NCBI GenBank assembly: GCA_000149265.1
Contig: CH002344.1
Span: forward strand, 2,169,789 to 2,233,788
Direction: 5' to 3'
From: Ciona savignyi
Taxonomy: Eukaryota; Chordata; Ascidiacea; Phlebobranchia; Cionidae
DNA: 64,000 bases
The notes under the pieces are model-generated. The model was not told the origin of the DNA, did not search any database, and worked only from the letters and a program-made list of their open reading frames with translations. The position numbers and the translations under genes were made by a program. Below are positions 22,641 through 34,600 of this stretch, in pieces. Positions within the stretch are counted from its first letter, which is position 1. Every line of letters begins with the position of its first letter.

Positions 22641-25600
22641 ATGGCGGATAAAATCAGCGAATTTATGGCGTTTACGGGCACCGAAACAAGGTAATCCTTT
22701 GTAAATTTGCGAATTTCATAGTTTCTGACATGCTTTACTGAGTAGCATTGTTTAACGAAAGGATTTCGGGTGCCTCTAAATACTACAGGACCGCTTGGAT
22801 CGCGTGGATCACTTAGATTGCTATGGAAAGTAATTCTAACCCTGTCCCAAACACTTATGTCAACCCCCGAACTAACTTTAACTTCAACCCATTAATATCA
22901 TGGCTTTTGTAACTACGAAGTATAGTAAGCGATTCAAGCGCTCCATGCGATCCAAGCGGTTCTGTAGTATTTAGAGGTACCGAAGGATTTAGGCATCAAA
23001 TTATTTATCGTTGCTTTGGCACTTAATTCACAATTTGTTCAATTCTGTCTTTAAATTATTTATCATCGTCTCATTCAACCTACGATATGTTCCATTTCCT
23101 CTTACATTACCGTCCAGACAAGTGTTGATTTGATATTTATCAGATAATTTTATTTGTTTCCTTGACTTGTGGACTATGCCTGTACCAAACAGTGGTTTGA
23201 TCAAAAGCTTTAACGGTAACATCCACTGTATTTATCATTTTTGTTATCCTTGTTTTAAGGGCTGTAAGTTGTACCATCCTTTTCTGTTTATATTTTTATA
23301 ATTTGCTACTAATGTGTAACTAAGGAAAAGCATTAAGAGAAATTAATTTAGCAATACAAAATAAAAAAACTCTGGAATACCTCTAACAACATGGTGTGGG
23401 CATAGGGTAATTTGAGGTTTTTTAGTATTGTAATGATTGTTGCCGACTTGTAAATATGGTATGAGAAATACGTCCAGCGCAATAGCTTGGTGAATCACCC
23501 CACGTCCCCACCCCATTTCACCTAAAAAGCTGTAGAATCGAAATTGTCTTCACTAGTCAGTTGTATCCTTCAATGCACTTAGTAGATATCGCCTGATCCT
23601 AGTGGGTTAATAGGTACAACTTAAAAGCTAAAAATGTCTCAATGTCTCAATTAAATACAACACACTGCAATAGCCTCAGCAACTGGACTGCTGATATGAT
23701 TTATTAAACGGCAGTCATGAATATATATTTTAATGTGATTTTTTCCATAAAAAAACCATACTTAAACATTGGGATATGTATATTTATTTAAAACTGTCAA
23801 ATGGCCGTGATATTAACCTAAAAGCTGTAACTGAAAGAACAAAATAAAAACAATAGAAATGCAACAATAGCTAGTGATTGCTACTGTTTTATTAAATTTT
23901 TAATGGTTTAGGTTACATTTTAGACTAAATTACAGTCGGTACCTCTAAATACTACTATCGCTTGGATCGCATGAAGTGCTTACCATACTTCGTAATTACA
24001 AAAGCCATGATATTAATGTTAGGGTTGGGGTTAAAGTTAGTTCTGGGGTTGAGATTAGTGTTTGGGACAGGGTTAGAATTACTTTCCATAGCAATTTAAG
24101 TGATCCAAGTGCTCCAAGCTATCCTGTAGTATTTAGAGGCACCCAATTACAGTTGCTACAATAGACTTAAAACACTATTGACAGTGGTGGTTTACTGTTG
24201 TTTTTTTGTTCTTTAAAATAATAATACAAAAAATTAAACATTATGTTTTTGGTTATTTAATATGCTACTACAAAAAAAGCTAAAATAAAAATGGCAAACA
24301 TTTTGGATTTAAAATTCTGTGTAATACATGATTGACATTGCAGACAATTGGCTGAATATTATCTACAAATCACATCGATGAACGTAGAGCATGCAATCAA
24401 TCTTTTCCTTGAAGATTCGACCGAAGCTGAAGGAAGCACAGGTAACATAGCAAGCTTGGGTATTTGATATTGGAAAATGTGAACTCCTTTACATCGGTCT
24501 ATGCAGGTGACAATGCCAATAGGGGTGTCTATTCTAAATAAAATTATAAAATTCTAAGAATATTTCTGTTTTATTCCTGGAAAATCGCAAGGGGTGTTAA
24601 CACATTATCAATAACCGTTAGATTATCTTGTGCCCACCGTCGGGTTACCAGCTACTGCAGTGTGTTGTGTATGATTGAGACATAAATTTGGTTAAACCCA
24701 TTTGTCGATCAATCGGCTTGGTTTAGGTATGGTGGCTTAGTGCTGTGCCCAAGGACACCACCATCTGGCTAGCAACCAGTTTTGAACCTGCAACTTTTTA
24801 GCTGAAAGGTAACGCAATAACCCACCAAGCTATTTTGGTCAGGCACCAGAGTATTTTGTGCAATATGATCATTCTTTATTTGTTCCACTGGTCTATTCGA
24901 TTTGATTACTGTAGATAATTCTCCCTAAGAGGGATTCACCTCCCACTAGGATATATAGATGACAAAAAATTACAGTTTTTATCGGAATAGAATAATTTCA
25001 AACAGTATGTTAAAAATGTAAACAAGCAAAAGCATTAATAGTAATTTGTGCAGAATGGTATTTTCTTATTTATTAAGTTTGTATACTGAAATGTAAATAA
25101 TTCAACCTCCTACCAGGAAATAGAGTAAAACCTGTCTATATTGATTCCCACAAAAAAGGAAATTCATTTTTTATATGAATAAAAAATTCCTATTCCCAGA
25201 CACTCAGAGCAAATTCTCAATTCTTGAATGGAATATTCAGGGATTGCTTCCCGACTATTTAAAAGAACGTACTGTGGCGGTGGTGGCAGAAATCACCAGG
25301 TTTAACTCTTTTTTGTTTGTACATCAATTTATATTATTTGTAGTGGGATGGTTGTGTTGCTGTGTGAGATGTATTTGTAAACACCAATTATGGCTATATG
25401 AGGTGATATAATCAATTCATAATGCTTTATTATAGCTTAAACCACTTAAAAGCCACTGTTCAATTGGGAAAAAATTACAAATTTAACCCAAGGAATAATT
25501 GATGAGTTTGTTGTGATCCAACCGCCACCTTTCCGCTTTCCATTGGATGCAAAACTGGTTGCTGGCTAGTCGGTTGTGTCCTTGGGCAAAGCACTTTACG

Positions 25601-28600
25601 GACATTGCCTGAACCCAGCGGATTGATGGGTTTTACCAAATTGAAGAAACGTGTAAATCATATACAACACACTGCAATAGCTCCGGTAACCCGACGATTG
25701 GCATGAGGTGATCTGACGATTGCCCGTGTGTTAACCCCCTTGGTTTTCCCATTCATGGTGATAAAGATGAATATCCTATCCTATTCTCTGCATTACCATA
25801 CAAACTAACTGGCTGAGATGGAAAGTGTTTTATTAGCATTTCCACTCCCGCCATACACACCTAATAAACCCTGTTCTTCAAACTACGCCCCCTCCTGTTC
25901 TAAGGGTAAACACACACCTCCTTGTTCTAGAACATATGCTCCCCTTACACCTCCTTCCTTTTATGGGGGAAACATACATAAGTTCTAGAACATATGTTCC
26001 CCTTACCCATCCCTCCTTTTATGGGGTAAACAAACGCATCCCATAATCACTCTGTGATGTCATAATGCAGATTGCAACCCGACGTGGTGATGTTACAAGA
26101 AGTCATAATGACAACATTCGTATACATTCAAGCCGCATTATCTGATTATGATGTCATATGTCCGTTTATGCTCGATGAATCAGCAAATGGTAACTTATTT
26201 AAATCCTTTGTTACAATAAATGAGTGAACTCAAGTTTTACAATTCAAATACTTAAATAAAGAAAGCACAGACACGGATATTGAATCAAGGACCAGAATAC
26301 AGCATCACCACAATCCAATATTATGTGTGTTTTGCAATATTTGAATTGTTGTGTATTTATTTCGTATGTATGACGTCATTATTCGGTTGACTGATTTTAT
26401 GTTTAATCACGTGACTTTGTTGTTCTTTGTGACCTTGGGCCTAACGTGGCTTGCCCATATACCCGATTATAGTCCAGTGTTACTTTTTGCCTCCTGCACG
26501 CAATAAACTGCTGAATATATAACAATGGCGACGAGGATGGGATAGACTAGCAAGCGGGTTAAGCAGGAATTTAGCAAAGAAAGAGAAGAATGGCGTTCCT
26601 GGGCTCAATGGCGGAATTTGATGGCCTAGTGGAAGACTGGCCGACGTATGTGGAAAGACTGGAGCAGTATTTCGAGGTAAACGAAATTCATGCCAAGAAA
26701 CGAATTCCACTTATTTTAAACTTGATGGGTGCCAAAACATATGGCTTATTAAAAGACCTAGTATCTCCAGACAAGCCAGCAAGTAAGTCTTATCTAGAAA
26801 TTGTGAACGTGTTGTCTGATCATTTGGCCCCAAAACCACTGAAGATTGCAGAACGATTTAAATTTTCTAAAAGAAATCAAGAAGAGGGGGAAAGGGTGCA
26901 AGATTATGTTGCAACTCTACGAAAACTGTCTGAAAAATGTGCCTATGGTAATTTCTTAGATGATGCACTAACCCAGTGTTTTGTATGTGGCCTCCAAAGT
27001 GAATCTATCCAAAGAAGATTGCTTACAGAGTCGGATTTGACCTTCAAGAAAGCAATAGAGATTGCAACTGGAATGGAAAAGGCTTCTAAAGAAACTACGG
27101 CCCTGCAAAATGCACAATCGGTGTATAAGTTTGACCGATGTGCTGGTACTGGCTCTAGCAATAGAGCATTCAGGACCAGTAATCAAAGGAGTAGGCCGGA
27201 GGTCTGCATGCACTGCGGCAGAACTGGGCATGCTGCAAAGTATTGTAACATGAAAAATGCAACATGTTACCGCTGTGGTCGGGTTGGTCATATCACAAGG
27301 GTGTGTAGCTTGCCCCAGCCAATGAGGGAACGCCGGAGAATGGACCCAAGACATACAGCATTTCAATGAAGCACCCGATAAAGTGAGTTTCCTTAAACTT
27401 AATAGTCTACATTTAAACCGTGAGATTTACGGTTGTCACCCAGAGTAAATGATATAACACTGCACATGGAGCTGGACACTGGGTCTGCTTTGTCAGTAAT
27501 GTCCTGGTCTAAATTTAAACATACATTTAAAGGTGCCAACCTCGAATCAACCGATATTGTTTTAAAAACGTACACGGGAGAAAAAGTAATACCTGTTGGT
27601 GTGTACCCTGTCAATGTAACTTACAAGAACCAACTCCGGAACCTAAAGTTATACGTATTAAAAGAGGATGGTCCTACTTTATTAGGACGTGAGTGGCTTA
27701 AATCATTTAATAATAAGTGTGGTTGTTTGTATACACTCAATGAAGGAAGCTTCAAAACCTTAGAAGCTATTTTAAGTTCTCACTCTGTTGTTTTCGAGAA
27801 AAACCTGGGCACCTTAAAGAATATCAAGGGGAAATTACACTTGAAACCGGATGTACAACCAAAATTTGTAAAAGCAAGGACACTTGCATACAGTTTAAGA
27901 GGCAAAGTTGACCGGGAACTCACAAGATTGGTACAAGAAGGAACCCTGGAGCCAATCTCATGGAGTGATTGGGCAACGCCAATTGTACCAGTGGTCAAAA
28001 AGGATGGAAGTGTAAGGATCTGTGGCGACTTTAAGGTAACTGTAAACCCGTGTCTGAATATTGAGCAGTATCCGTTACCGCGTATCGAGGATATTTTTGC
28101 CAATTTGGCTGGTGGACAACAATTCTCAAAACTTGATTTAAAAAATGCATATTTACAGATGCTCATGGATGATGAGTCAAAACCATTATTAACCATTAAC
28201 ACCCACAGGGGCCTTTATCATTACAATCGTATGGCTTTTGGAATTGCCTCTGCTCCTGCCTTGTGGCAACGGGCTATAGAACAGGTACTGCAAGGTCTCC
28301 CTGGGGTGCAATGCATTTTGGATGATATGATCATTACCGGCACGACAAGAAATGAACACCTAGAAAATTTGGATAAGGTGCTGCAGAGGTTGAAAGAGTA
28401 TGGACTAAGAGCCAACCAGAGCAAATGTGAGTTTTTCAAAGAGAAAATTGAATTTTGTGGTCACATCATTGATAAAAGGGGCCTGCACAAGACACCAGAG
28501 AAGATTTCTGCCATCTTGAACGCGCCTGCCCCAGAAAATGTGACACAAGTACGTTCCTTTCTTGGGTTAGTTAATTATTATCATCGGTTTCTGCCCAACC

Positions 28601-31600
28601 TGTCTGACTGTTTACACCCCATAAATGCATTGCTCGAAAAGGGACATAAATGGATCTGGTCTAAACAATGTCATGATGCATTCGAAGAGGTTAAGAGGTT
28701 AGTGGCATCAGACAAAGTGTTAATGCACTATAACCCAAAGTTACCCGTCAGACTGGCCTCGGATGCTTCCCCATATGGAATTGGTTGTGTTATTTTTCAT
28801 GTGTTACCGACCGGAGTCGAACGTCCGATTGCGTTTGCCTCCCGTTCCTTATCAACCGCGGAAAGAAATTACTCCCAAATTGATAAAGAGGCACTAGCAA
28901 TTGTATGGTCTGTAAAGAAATTTAATACTTACCTGTATGGTAGACATTTCACCATTGTCACAGATCATGCACCATTAACGTCAATATTTAATCCGAAAAA
29001 GGGCACCTCGTTGATGACGGCAGCTCGGTTACAAAGGTATGCCTTATTTTTATCAGCGCATGATTATTCTATTGAATACCGTCGGACCACAGAGCATGGA
29101 AATGCAGATGCTATGTCACGACTTCCTTGCGAACCAGCTACAAACTTAGATGTTGACTCTGTACAAATATTTTATCAAGAGCAAGTGTCAACCTTACCCG
29201 TTACTGCAAGTGCAATTGCCCGTGCAACACGGTATGACCCAATGTTGTCTCGCGTATACACCAGTGTGTCCTCGGGTAAATGGAGTAAAACCCCGGAGAT
29301 GATACCATACTGGTCGAAACGGTATGAAATTTCCATTCATCAAGGATGTTTAGTGTGGGGTCCGCGGGTAATTATACCCAGGAAAATACAATCCTCTATC
29401 TTGAAGGAGCTGCATATTGGCCACTTGGGAATGGTTAAAATGAAAGCTTTGGCTAGAAGTTATGTATGGTGGCCCAATATTGACAAAGATTTGGAAAATA
29501 TTTCTAAATCCTGTCCTGGGTGTCTTCAAAGTCGGGCTAAACCTACGGAGGTTCGCTTACACCCATGGCAATTTGCAGAAGGTCCGTGGCAGCGGGTACA
29601 TGTGGATTTTGCAGGTCCATTTCAGAAAAACATGTTTTTTATTGCTGTAGATGCTTATTCAAAGTGGCCTGAAGTTATTCCAGTTTCATCTACAACCGCG
29701 GAGAGCACAATCGACGTGTTACGTACCATGTTTGCCAGAAATGGTATCCCAGAACAAATTGTGTCGGATAATGGCCCTCAATTTACATCAACTGATTTTA
29801 AAATTTTTCTTAGCAAAAACGGTGTGCAACACATCACGTCCGCTCCGTATCACCCGGCTACAAATGGTCAAGCAGAACGATTCGTGCAGACATTCAAGAA
29901 GGGACTGCGCTCGATGGCAAGTGAAAGGGGAAGTATTCACTGCAAATTAGCAAGATTTCTGCTACAATACAGAAATGCACCTCATTCCTTGACAAATGAG
30001 AGTCCTGCAATATTATTTGTAGGTAGATGCCTTCGAATGAGACTGGATCTGGTTCGCCCAGACGTGCGACAAACTGTTCGAGCAAATGTGACCAAACAAG
30101 TGATAAAACACCATGGTCAAGAACCTCGAGATTTTGAGATTGGACAAGCGGTGGCTGTCCTGGACCACCGTGGGACACATCGATGGGCAACGGGAAGAGT
30201 GTTGGCTAAACTCGGCTCTTTAACGTATTCTGTGCAGGTAGAACCCAATTTAACTTGGAAGAGACATGTAAATCAAATGTTTGCGGTACCGGAACCTAGT
30301 GGCGCACCAGATTGTAATAGTGAAGTTAATAACCATAAGCGCAATGAATTTACTGATGTTACAAATCCACCTAATATAAATATACCACCTTGGGAGGACT
30401 TCCCTGTGCCAACTCCTACAACAGACCATGACCAAAGCACTAATGAAAATGAAATTGTTACCCCTGTTGAATGTACGACACCTATTATCACTGTGCCAAA
30501 CCGCCGATACCCAAATCGAATTCGTAACGCTCCGAAGCGACTTGATCTTTAATGTATTAATGCAATCGTATACCATGTCAAATTAGTGTGGAGGAATGTT
30601 GTGTATTTATTTCGTATTTATGACGTCATTATTCGGTTGACTGATTTTATGTTTAATCATGTGACTTTGTTGTTCTTTGTGACCTTGGGCCTAACGTGGC
30701 TTGCCCATATACCCGATTATAGTCCAGTGTTACTTTTTGCCTCCTGCACGCAATAAACTGCTGAATATATAACAATGATAGAGAACAGTATGTTTCTATT
30801 CAGCTCATTAAGTCCCACTGTGTTTATTCATGTGCTTTTTCAGCAACACAAGCAACTAATTTCAGACGATTAACTGTCCTCCACATGCCTTTATTTGACT
30901 GTTTGGTTAGTTTATCGAACCAACAGCTAAAAGGTTGTGTGAACGAAACCAACCTCAAGCCAACCAGTTCTATATTTAATCAAGGCACTTAGCGGACATT
31001 GGTTTAATCCTTGGATTTATAGGTTAAACCGACAGGTTAGTCTAGTGATTAATTGCGTCGCCTTTCAGCCAAAGGGTTGCAGGTTCGAAACTGCTCCCAA
31101 GCTGGTCTGTTGTGTCCTTGGGCAAGGCACTTTACGGTCATTGCCTGAACTTGGTGGCCTAATGGGTTATACTAAATTGAAGGAACATCATACACAACCC
31201 AGTGCAATAGCTCCGGTAACCCGACGGTGGCCCGAGGTGATCTGACAATTTCCCCTGTGTTAAATGAATATCTTATCGTATCCTAAACAGTATGGCTTAT
31301 CATATACAATTTACAATAGGTTCGAGAAACCAAACACCATGCACATGGCCATCTAATATTTCCTTACATTATATGTTATACCCCCATGTATATTATTTCA
31401 TATCACAGATAAATACAGACATACAGGTAATGTTTAATCCACTTTATTAAAAATCCAATCTTCCAGCCTCCTATTTTGTGGCAATGTTGGTGAGAAAATC
31501 AAGTTTCCAGGTGTATAATCAAAGTCTGATTTGTTTTCCAACATCAACCCAAGGAAGGAATGTTATTAAAGTATCGGTAAGGCCATACTTGGTGGTATAT

Positions 31601-34600
31601 TGTTTCTATGTGGCCATACTTTGATATATTGTTTCTAGGAGGCCATACTTGTTGGTATATTGTTTCTATGAGGTTATACTTGGTGGTATATTGTTTCTAT
31701 GAGCCCATACTTGTTGGTATATTGTTTCTATGAGGTTATACTTGGTCTCTAGTTATGAAGAAAATACAATGGAGACATTGTTACAGTATTGACGCCTTTG
31801 ACGGTGGGCGCGAGGTGATCTACCGATTGCCCGTGTGTTAAACCCCTTGGTTTTCCCATTCACAGGGATAAACATGAATATCCTATCCTATAGTTCAACC
31901 AAATTAACCAATACATTAGGCAACGTTAGTCACTTGGCAACTGGTTTCAATCCCACAACCTTTGATTGACCATTTAAGCAACATGTATGCACATGCACTA
32001 TATGAGGTAACTGGTCGAAAATGCACAATGTTTGTTTTAAAGATTTGTCATGTGTAATTTTTATAAATTTATTCGATTTCTATTTTAGTTTGTTTTTATA
32101 AAATTATTTGATTTCTATTTTACATTTTAAGGTTGTTTTGTTTATAAATTTATTTGATTTCTATTTTACATTTTAAGGTTGTTTTTATAAAAATTATTTG
32201 ATTTCTATTTTTCATTTTAAGTTGTTTTTTATAAATTTATTTGATTTCTATTTTTCATTTTAGATTGTTTTAATAATTTTTTTTGATTTCTATTTCAGGG
32301 AAAATGCTGCGGTTCCTCGATAACTATTATGACATCACACTTGGAAAGCACAAAAGAAAAATCAAACGAACGAATTAAACAACTTGTTCAGGTTTCGCTT
32401 TTTTATTTTTAATTTAGTTTATTCAGTTTTTGCCCCAGTATTAAAATAGCAACAAATGAATTAAATCAAGGCATGTGAACAGGAAAAGATGACAAAAAAC
32501 AGTTGTTAAAAATGCGCGGATATAAATAAATAAATAAGTATTGGCCGCCAAACCTTGATGAAAAAGATATAGTTTAGTTTTAGTTTATTCATTTTTTGCC
32601 CCAGTTTTTAAAAATGGCAAACGAATATAATCACGATACAGGAACACAAAAGACGGCAAAACGAACAGTCGTTAGAACACGTCAGTAAAAAACAGGATAT
32701 AAATTAATGAATATAGCGGACGCGGCCGCCAAACCTAGGTAAATGAACAAGATTTAGCAATCGACATTTAATTAAGACTAAACGATTTAGAGCCCTGAAG
32801 AAGAGTGTGCGGTAAAGCGCGACCAGTACAGTGGGGGAGCCGCCTTTAGGAGAAGGTGTGGCCCGAAAGCGTGGACCAGTATATATTTGAAAACAAAAAT
32901 TAATTTAGACAATATGGCCCTAAAGAAGAGCGTGCTGTAAAGTGCGAACTGTACTAAGGGGCATATCTTTGTCTAGCACGTTACAAGGACTTTTACTATC
33001 TTAGGATAAGATATGCACGTTTATTCCAGTGAATGAGAAAACGCAAGGGGTGTTAACACATGGGCAAGCGTCAGATTAACATGCACCCTTGGCCGGTTAC
33101 AGAATCTATTACAGCGTGTTGTGTATGATTCACACGTTCCTTCAATTTAGTAAAACCCATTAATCTACTGACTACTGTATTCAGGCAATGTCCAATAATG
33201 CCTAGCCCAAGGACACAACCAACTAGCTAGCAACAAGTTTTAAAACTGATGCCATTCGGCTGAAAGGCGACGCACAAACCCACCAGGCTAATCTGTCGGT
33301 AAGGTTAGCAAAAACATATTCTCCCCATTTAATATATGATCTTTATGTCGACAGATTTGTGACGTAATGATGGAATGTCAGAGTGAGAATGTGGTGTTTG
33401 GAGCTGATACAAATCTAAGAGATTCCGAGGTATTTCTGCAATACTAGAATATCTTGTTGAGAATTCTGACTTTTTAAACACCATTTCAGCTAAAAAACAA
33501 AAATGATTAAACCCGACTAATTGTTTAGTTTAGTTCAATTTTAGTTTTAAAATGAAAACACGAAGCAGGACCTTTGTGATAATAATTCGGAAAACGGGGG
33601 AAAAGACGGCAAACGACATGTCGTTAAGACACGTCTGTAATTTTACAAATTATTTACTTAAGGTATATTTTGATGTAGCTAATTTTCCAAAATATACTAA
33701 TGTAAATTAATTTGTGCAAGTGCCCTCTGCGTTACGACTTACGAATTTCCAGTACGTTGCGTCTGACGGATTCCAAATAAACAGGGCAATGTTAAAGGAA
33801 GCGAAAGCGGGAAGGAGGAAAAGTTCTCGCCAAAACTATGGAAATTAATTTTAACCCTTTCCTAAACACTAATCTCAACCCCAGAAATAACCCTAACCCC
33901 ATGTTTAAAACTAACTCTAATGCCCTAATAATCATTTTAGTGTGTAGTTTCCCGCTTTCCTTCCTTTTAGTTTTCCCCCGATAAACACGATTACCGTTTC
34001 CGCAGGTAACCAGAGCAAAGAGGAATTCCGAATCCACGAGCAAAATCTCCGATATCTGGGAATTCCTAGGATCCGACGAACGCACCAGATATTTATGGGA
34101 TCTCACTTTGAATGACAATCAAATTAAAGGGGGCAATGTGAGGCTGTTATGTCATAATCATAATTGTGATGTTGTGCTGGGAAATTGTCAATTACAATGT
34201 CATATTTGTACTTTTACTTTACTCGGAGGGTGAGTCCCCTTACTAAGTGGCTAAATGGGCTAAACAAAACTGTAGCAATGCCCGTAATATACATTACACT
34301 TCAATAGAATGGGATAGGATATGCATGTTTATCTTTGTGAATGGGAAAATCAAGGGGGCAATCGTTAGATCACCTCGCGCCCACCGTCGGGTTACCGGAG
34401 CTATTGCAGTGTGCTGCATATGATAGACACGTTCCTTCAATTTGGCAGAACCCATTAATCCGCTGGGTTCAGGCAATGTCCGTTAAGTGCCTTGTTCACG
34501 TAAACAACCTACTAGATTGCGACCAATTTCGTACCTGCAACACTTCGATTGAAAGGCGACACACTAACCCACCATGCTAGTCGGTTAAGGGATAACTCCC

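Larger units (their letters stand above)
26347..30774 (+). mobile_element. Ty3/gypsy LTR retrotransposon, 4.43 kb, in a TDP2 intron
   Basis: Two 178-bp LTRs flank gag and pol. The order PR-RT-RNaseH-integrase is that of Metaviridae. The LTRs differ at only two positions, so insertion is recent. Pol is open over about 1040 codons. Gag and pol are in the same frame but separated by several stops in the linker. No env gene. No matching target duplication could be found at the outer LTR edges. It lies sense to TDP2, so its LTR polyadenylation signal (AATAAA) could affect the host transcript. Confidence 0.95.
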
